This document shows, one piece after another, positions 62,843 to 64,000 of a stretch of 64,000 nt of DNA. This stretch comes from Hyphomonadaceae bacterium. GTDB taxonomy: Bacteria; Pseudomonadota; Alphaproteobacteria; Caulobacterales; Hyphomonadaceae. The notes under the pieces were generated by a model. It saw nothing but the letters and a program-made list of their open reading frames with translations, was not told the origin of the DNA and made no database searches. Every line of letters starts with the position of its first letter. The stretch's first letter is position 1. Where the stretch lies: NCBI GenBank assembly GCA_024743315.1, contig JANSWU010000004.1, positions 62,001-126,000 on the forward strand, written 5' to 3'. Both the position numbers and the translations under genes were made by a program.

Positions 62843-62895
62843 CTCCACGCTTCCAATCGCTATTCCGGGGCAGGCTACCCGGTCCGGCACGAAGG

Positions 62896-62913
62896 TGTCA
62901 ACTCAGTTTTACG
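62896..62913. promoter_or_regulatory. PpsR/CrtJ-like binding palindrome upstream of bchF
   Basis: TGT-N12-ACG at 62896-62913 differs by one base from the PpsR/CrtJ consensus TGT-N12-ACA. On the minus strand it ends with the good half TTGACA. It is 54 bases upstream of the bchF start. PpsR normally represses bch genes under high oxygen; the match is imperfect and unproven. Confidence 0.35.
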
Positions 62914-63006
62914 TCTATCACACTTGACGTTTTGCGAATGATACGCAACAACCAATACGAGTATAAATTACTATGTCACTCGCGGAATATCTGTTAAGGA
63001 TGAAAG

Positions 63007-63240
63007 ATGCGACAAACCAACCCACGCGGATTTTCCCCTGTGGCGAGACTTTCAGAGATCTCGGATGAGTTTGATCGCGACACTCGCCATGCGCGCACTA
63101 CGGCGCTGGTTATGACAGCGAACACAAATAAAAAGAAAGACGGCGACGGACTGAGCGGTTCGGGAGCAAAGATAGATCGTCCACCAAACTTGGTGAACGC
63201 CATCAGACGCCCTCGGATCCGTCATACCATGATGATGTAA
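63007..63240 (+). CDS. possible small ORF upstream of aerR
   Basis: A 77-residue reading frame with AAGGA (62996-63000) six bases before its ATG and a 33-base gap to aerR. It has no predicted signal peptide or domain; composition is Arg/Asp/Thr-rich with a TMMM end. It may be a leader peptide or a chance frame. I do not recognise it. Confidence 0.22.
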   Translation: MRQTNPRGFSPVARLSEISDEFDRDTRHARTTALVMTANTNKKKDGDGLSGSGAKIDRPPNLVNAIRRPRIRHTMMM

Positions 63241-63273
63241 GCGAAACGTGGCCATCGAACCTGGAGGGTTGAG

Positions 63274-64000
63274 GTGGTGGATAAATCGGAAAGATACGAT
63301 CGAGCGGTTCGCGTCGACGTCTCCCCTATGGATGACTTCGCCTTCGACCTATCATGCCCGTCCGAAACGCCACAAAAACCACCCAATCCGGCAAATGATC
63401 TGCTCAAGACCATTGAAACCGATATTCTACCAAGACTGATGTTGGTGCACGCCTCGGAGCACGCAGATCGTCTCGAAGCCGAGCCCGCCGCGACAGAGAT
63501 TGACGACGAACAAGTCACCCACTTTGTTTGGCTGATGACCGATCAAAGCGCGTCATCCGGACAGGATTTCGTCGACGCGCTGCTTCGGACAGGCACCCCA
63601 ATTGAGCGCATCTACCTCGACCTGTTTGCCCCGGCTGCCCGGCGCATGGGCGAGTTCTGGGAGCAGGACACTCGATCCTTCACGGATGTCACCATAGGTC
63701 TCTGCCGACTGCACGAATTACTGCGTCACAATACGATCAATCCGACGCGGTCTCAGATGGTCTCTTCCCTTGAAGCCCCGACCATCTTGCTATCGACGGC
63801 ATGCGAAGATCAGCACGTATTTGGTATTCTGATGGTCGCTGAATTCTTCCGCAAAGAGGGCTGGCAAGTACGATGCGAGCCGGGCGCGAGCACGAAAGAA
63901 TTGGCGCGGATTGTTTCAGACCGCAGTTTCGATGTGATTGGCCTGTCTATTGCACGTTCGGTGGCCCCAGATGAGATAACCAGAGTAATCCAGAAAGTGC
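63274..64000 (+). CDS. B12-binding antirepressor AerR/PpaA, partial (runs off the window)
   Basis: The 242 codons present encode an N-terminal region rich in acidic residues, a helical B12-binding cap (about 70-140; DALLRTGTPIERIYLDLFAPAARRMGEFWEQD) and the start of a cobalamin-binding Rossmann domain (about 165-242). Asp179-Gln-His181-Val-Phe-Gly is a DxHxxG-type motif in TACEDQHVFGILMVAEFFRKEGW. In Rhodobacter AerR/PpaA binds cobalamin and relieves PpsR/CrtJ repression in light. The GTG start (63274) follows GGAGG by six bases; a second GTG follows directly. ppsR, usually the next gene, would lie beyond the window. It is divergent from bchF, as in other photosynthesis clusters. Confidence 0.82.
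   Translation, partial: MVDKSERYDRAVRVDVSPMDDFAFDLSCPSETPQKPPNPANDLLKTIETDILPRLMLVHASEHADRLEAEPAATEIDDEQVTHFVWLMTDQSASSGQDFVDALLRTGTPIERIYLDLFAPAARRMGEFWEQDTRSFTDVTIGLCRLHELLRHNTINPTRSQMVSSLEAPTILLSTACEDQHVFGILMVAEFFRKEGWQVRCEPGASTKELARIVSDRSFDVIGLSIARSVAPDEITRVIQKV

Larger units (their letters stand above)
62843..63273. other. divergent regulatory region between bchF and aerR
   Basis: This 431-base region has an AT-rich middle (about 62900-62990) lying immediately before bchF, suited to a promoter. It is expected to carry the superoperon promoter and the aerR promoter. A short open frame of 77 codons (63007-63240, plus) with AAGGA six bases upstream starts in it, but its composition is basic and disordered and I know no family, so it is listed separately at low confidence. 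A PpsR-like palindrome is at 62896-62913. Confidence 0.6.

Noticed and set aside
62994-63203. A minus-strand 69-codon frame with a hydrophobic segment in the bchF-aerR gap
   Set aside because: No ribosome site and no recognised family; it lies antisense to the equally uncertain 63007-63240 frame.

Overview
The window is a GC-rich alphaproteobacterial chromosome segment. Gene content, start-codon use and local gene orders (FeuPQ, ccmE, DegP, response regulator, kinase, glnE; a bch-puh superoperon; gene-transfer-agent genes) fit an aerobic anoxygenic phototroph. The degraded gene-transfer-agent (GTA) genes, EF-hand/ECF sigma module and DUF6445 protein suggest the Caulobacterales/Hyphomonadaceae side of the class. 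That placement is an inference; no rRNA or tRNA gene was seen.

Layout. 1-1206 is the 5' part of uvrB (minus). 1.6-6.9 kb holds a TonB-dependent receptor and a secreted prolyl-oligopeptidase-family peptidase, each with a clear terminator. 6.9-7.7 kb holds a holin and an M15 endolysin of GTA type. 7.9-15.2 kb has nitronate monooxygenase, the two methylmalonyl-CoA mutase subunits, a methyltransferase and an amidase. 15.2-18.4 kb has a DUF6445 protein, a GFA protein and a Cnr-like module (periplasmic sensor, anti-sigma, ECF sigma) next to a four-EF-hand protein. 18.5-30.0 kb is an almost entirely minus-strand housekeeping and stress block: glnE, two two-component systems, DegP, an alpha/beta hydrolase-OsmC fusion, ccmE, a PepSY protein and a J-domain protein.

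30.0-34.6 kb contains the remains of a GTA cluster. An intact large terminase is separated from a 3'-truncated portal gene by a plus-strand ParA ATPase and a small partner. The portal gene runs directly into the C-terminal remnant of the giant tail/baseplate protein, so all head and most tail genes have been lost. 34.7-44.7 kb is a scattered leucine/isovalerate (liu) catabolic region: liuD, liuC, liuB and liuA, interspersed with a membrane acyltransferase, two mini EF-hand proteins and a cNMP-patatin protein. 44.7-47.4 kb has a membrane-anchored lysozyme and the magnesium transporter MgtE.

47.5-62.8 kb is a compact 14-gene photosynthesis superoperon, read on the minus strand as bchF-bchN-bchB-bchH-bchL-bchM-lhaA-puhA-puhB-puhC-orf96-acsF-puhE-hemA, with no gap above 22 bp. 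It makes 5-aminolevulinate, inserts magnesium, methylates and cyclises the ring (oxygen-dependent AcsF), reduces it in the dark (BchLNB), hydrates the vinyl group, and supplies the reaction-centre H subunit and assembly factors. A divergent B12-binding AerR/PpaA antirepressor begins at 63274 and runs off the end; the region between it and bchF is where light/oxygen control probably acts. pufLM, bchCXYZ and carotenoid genes are not in the window.
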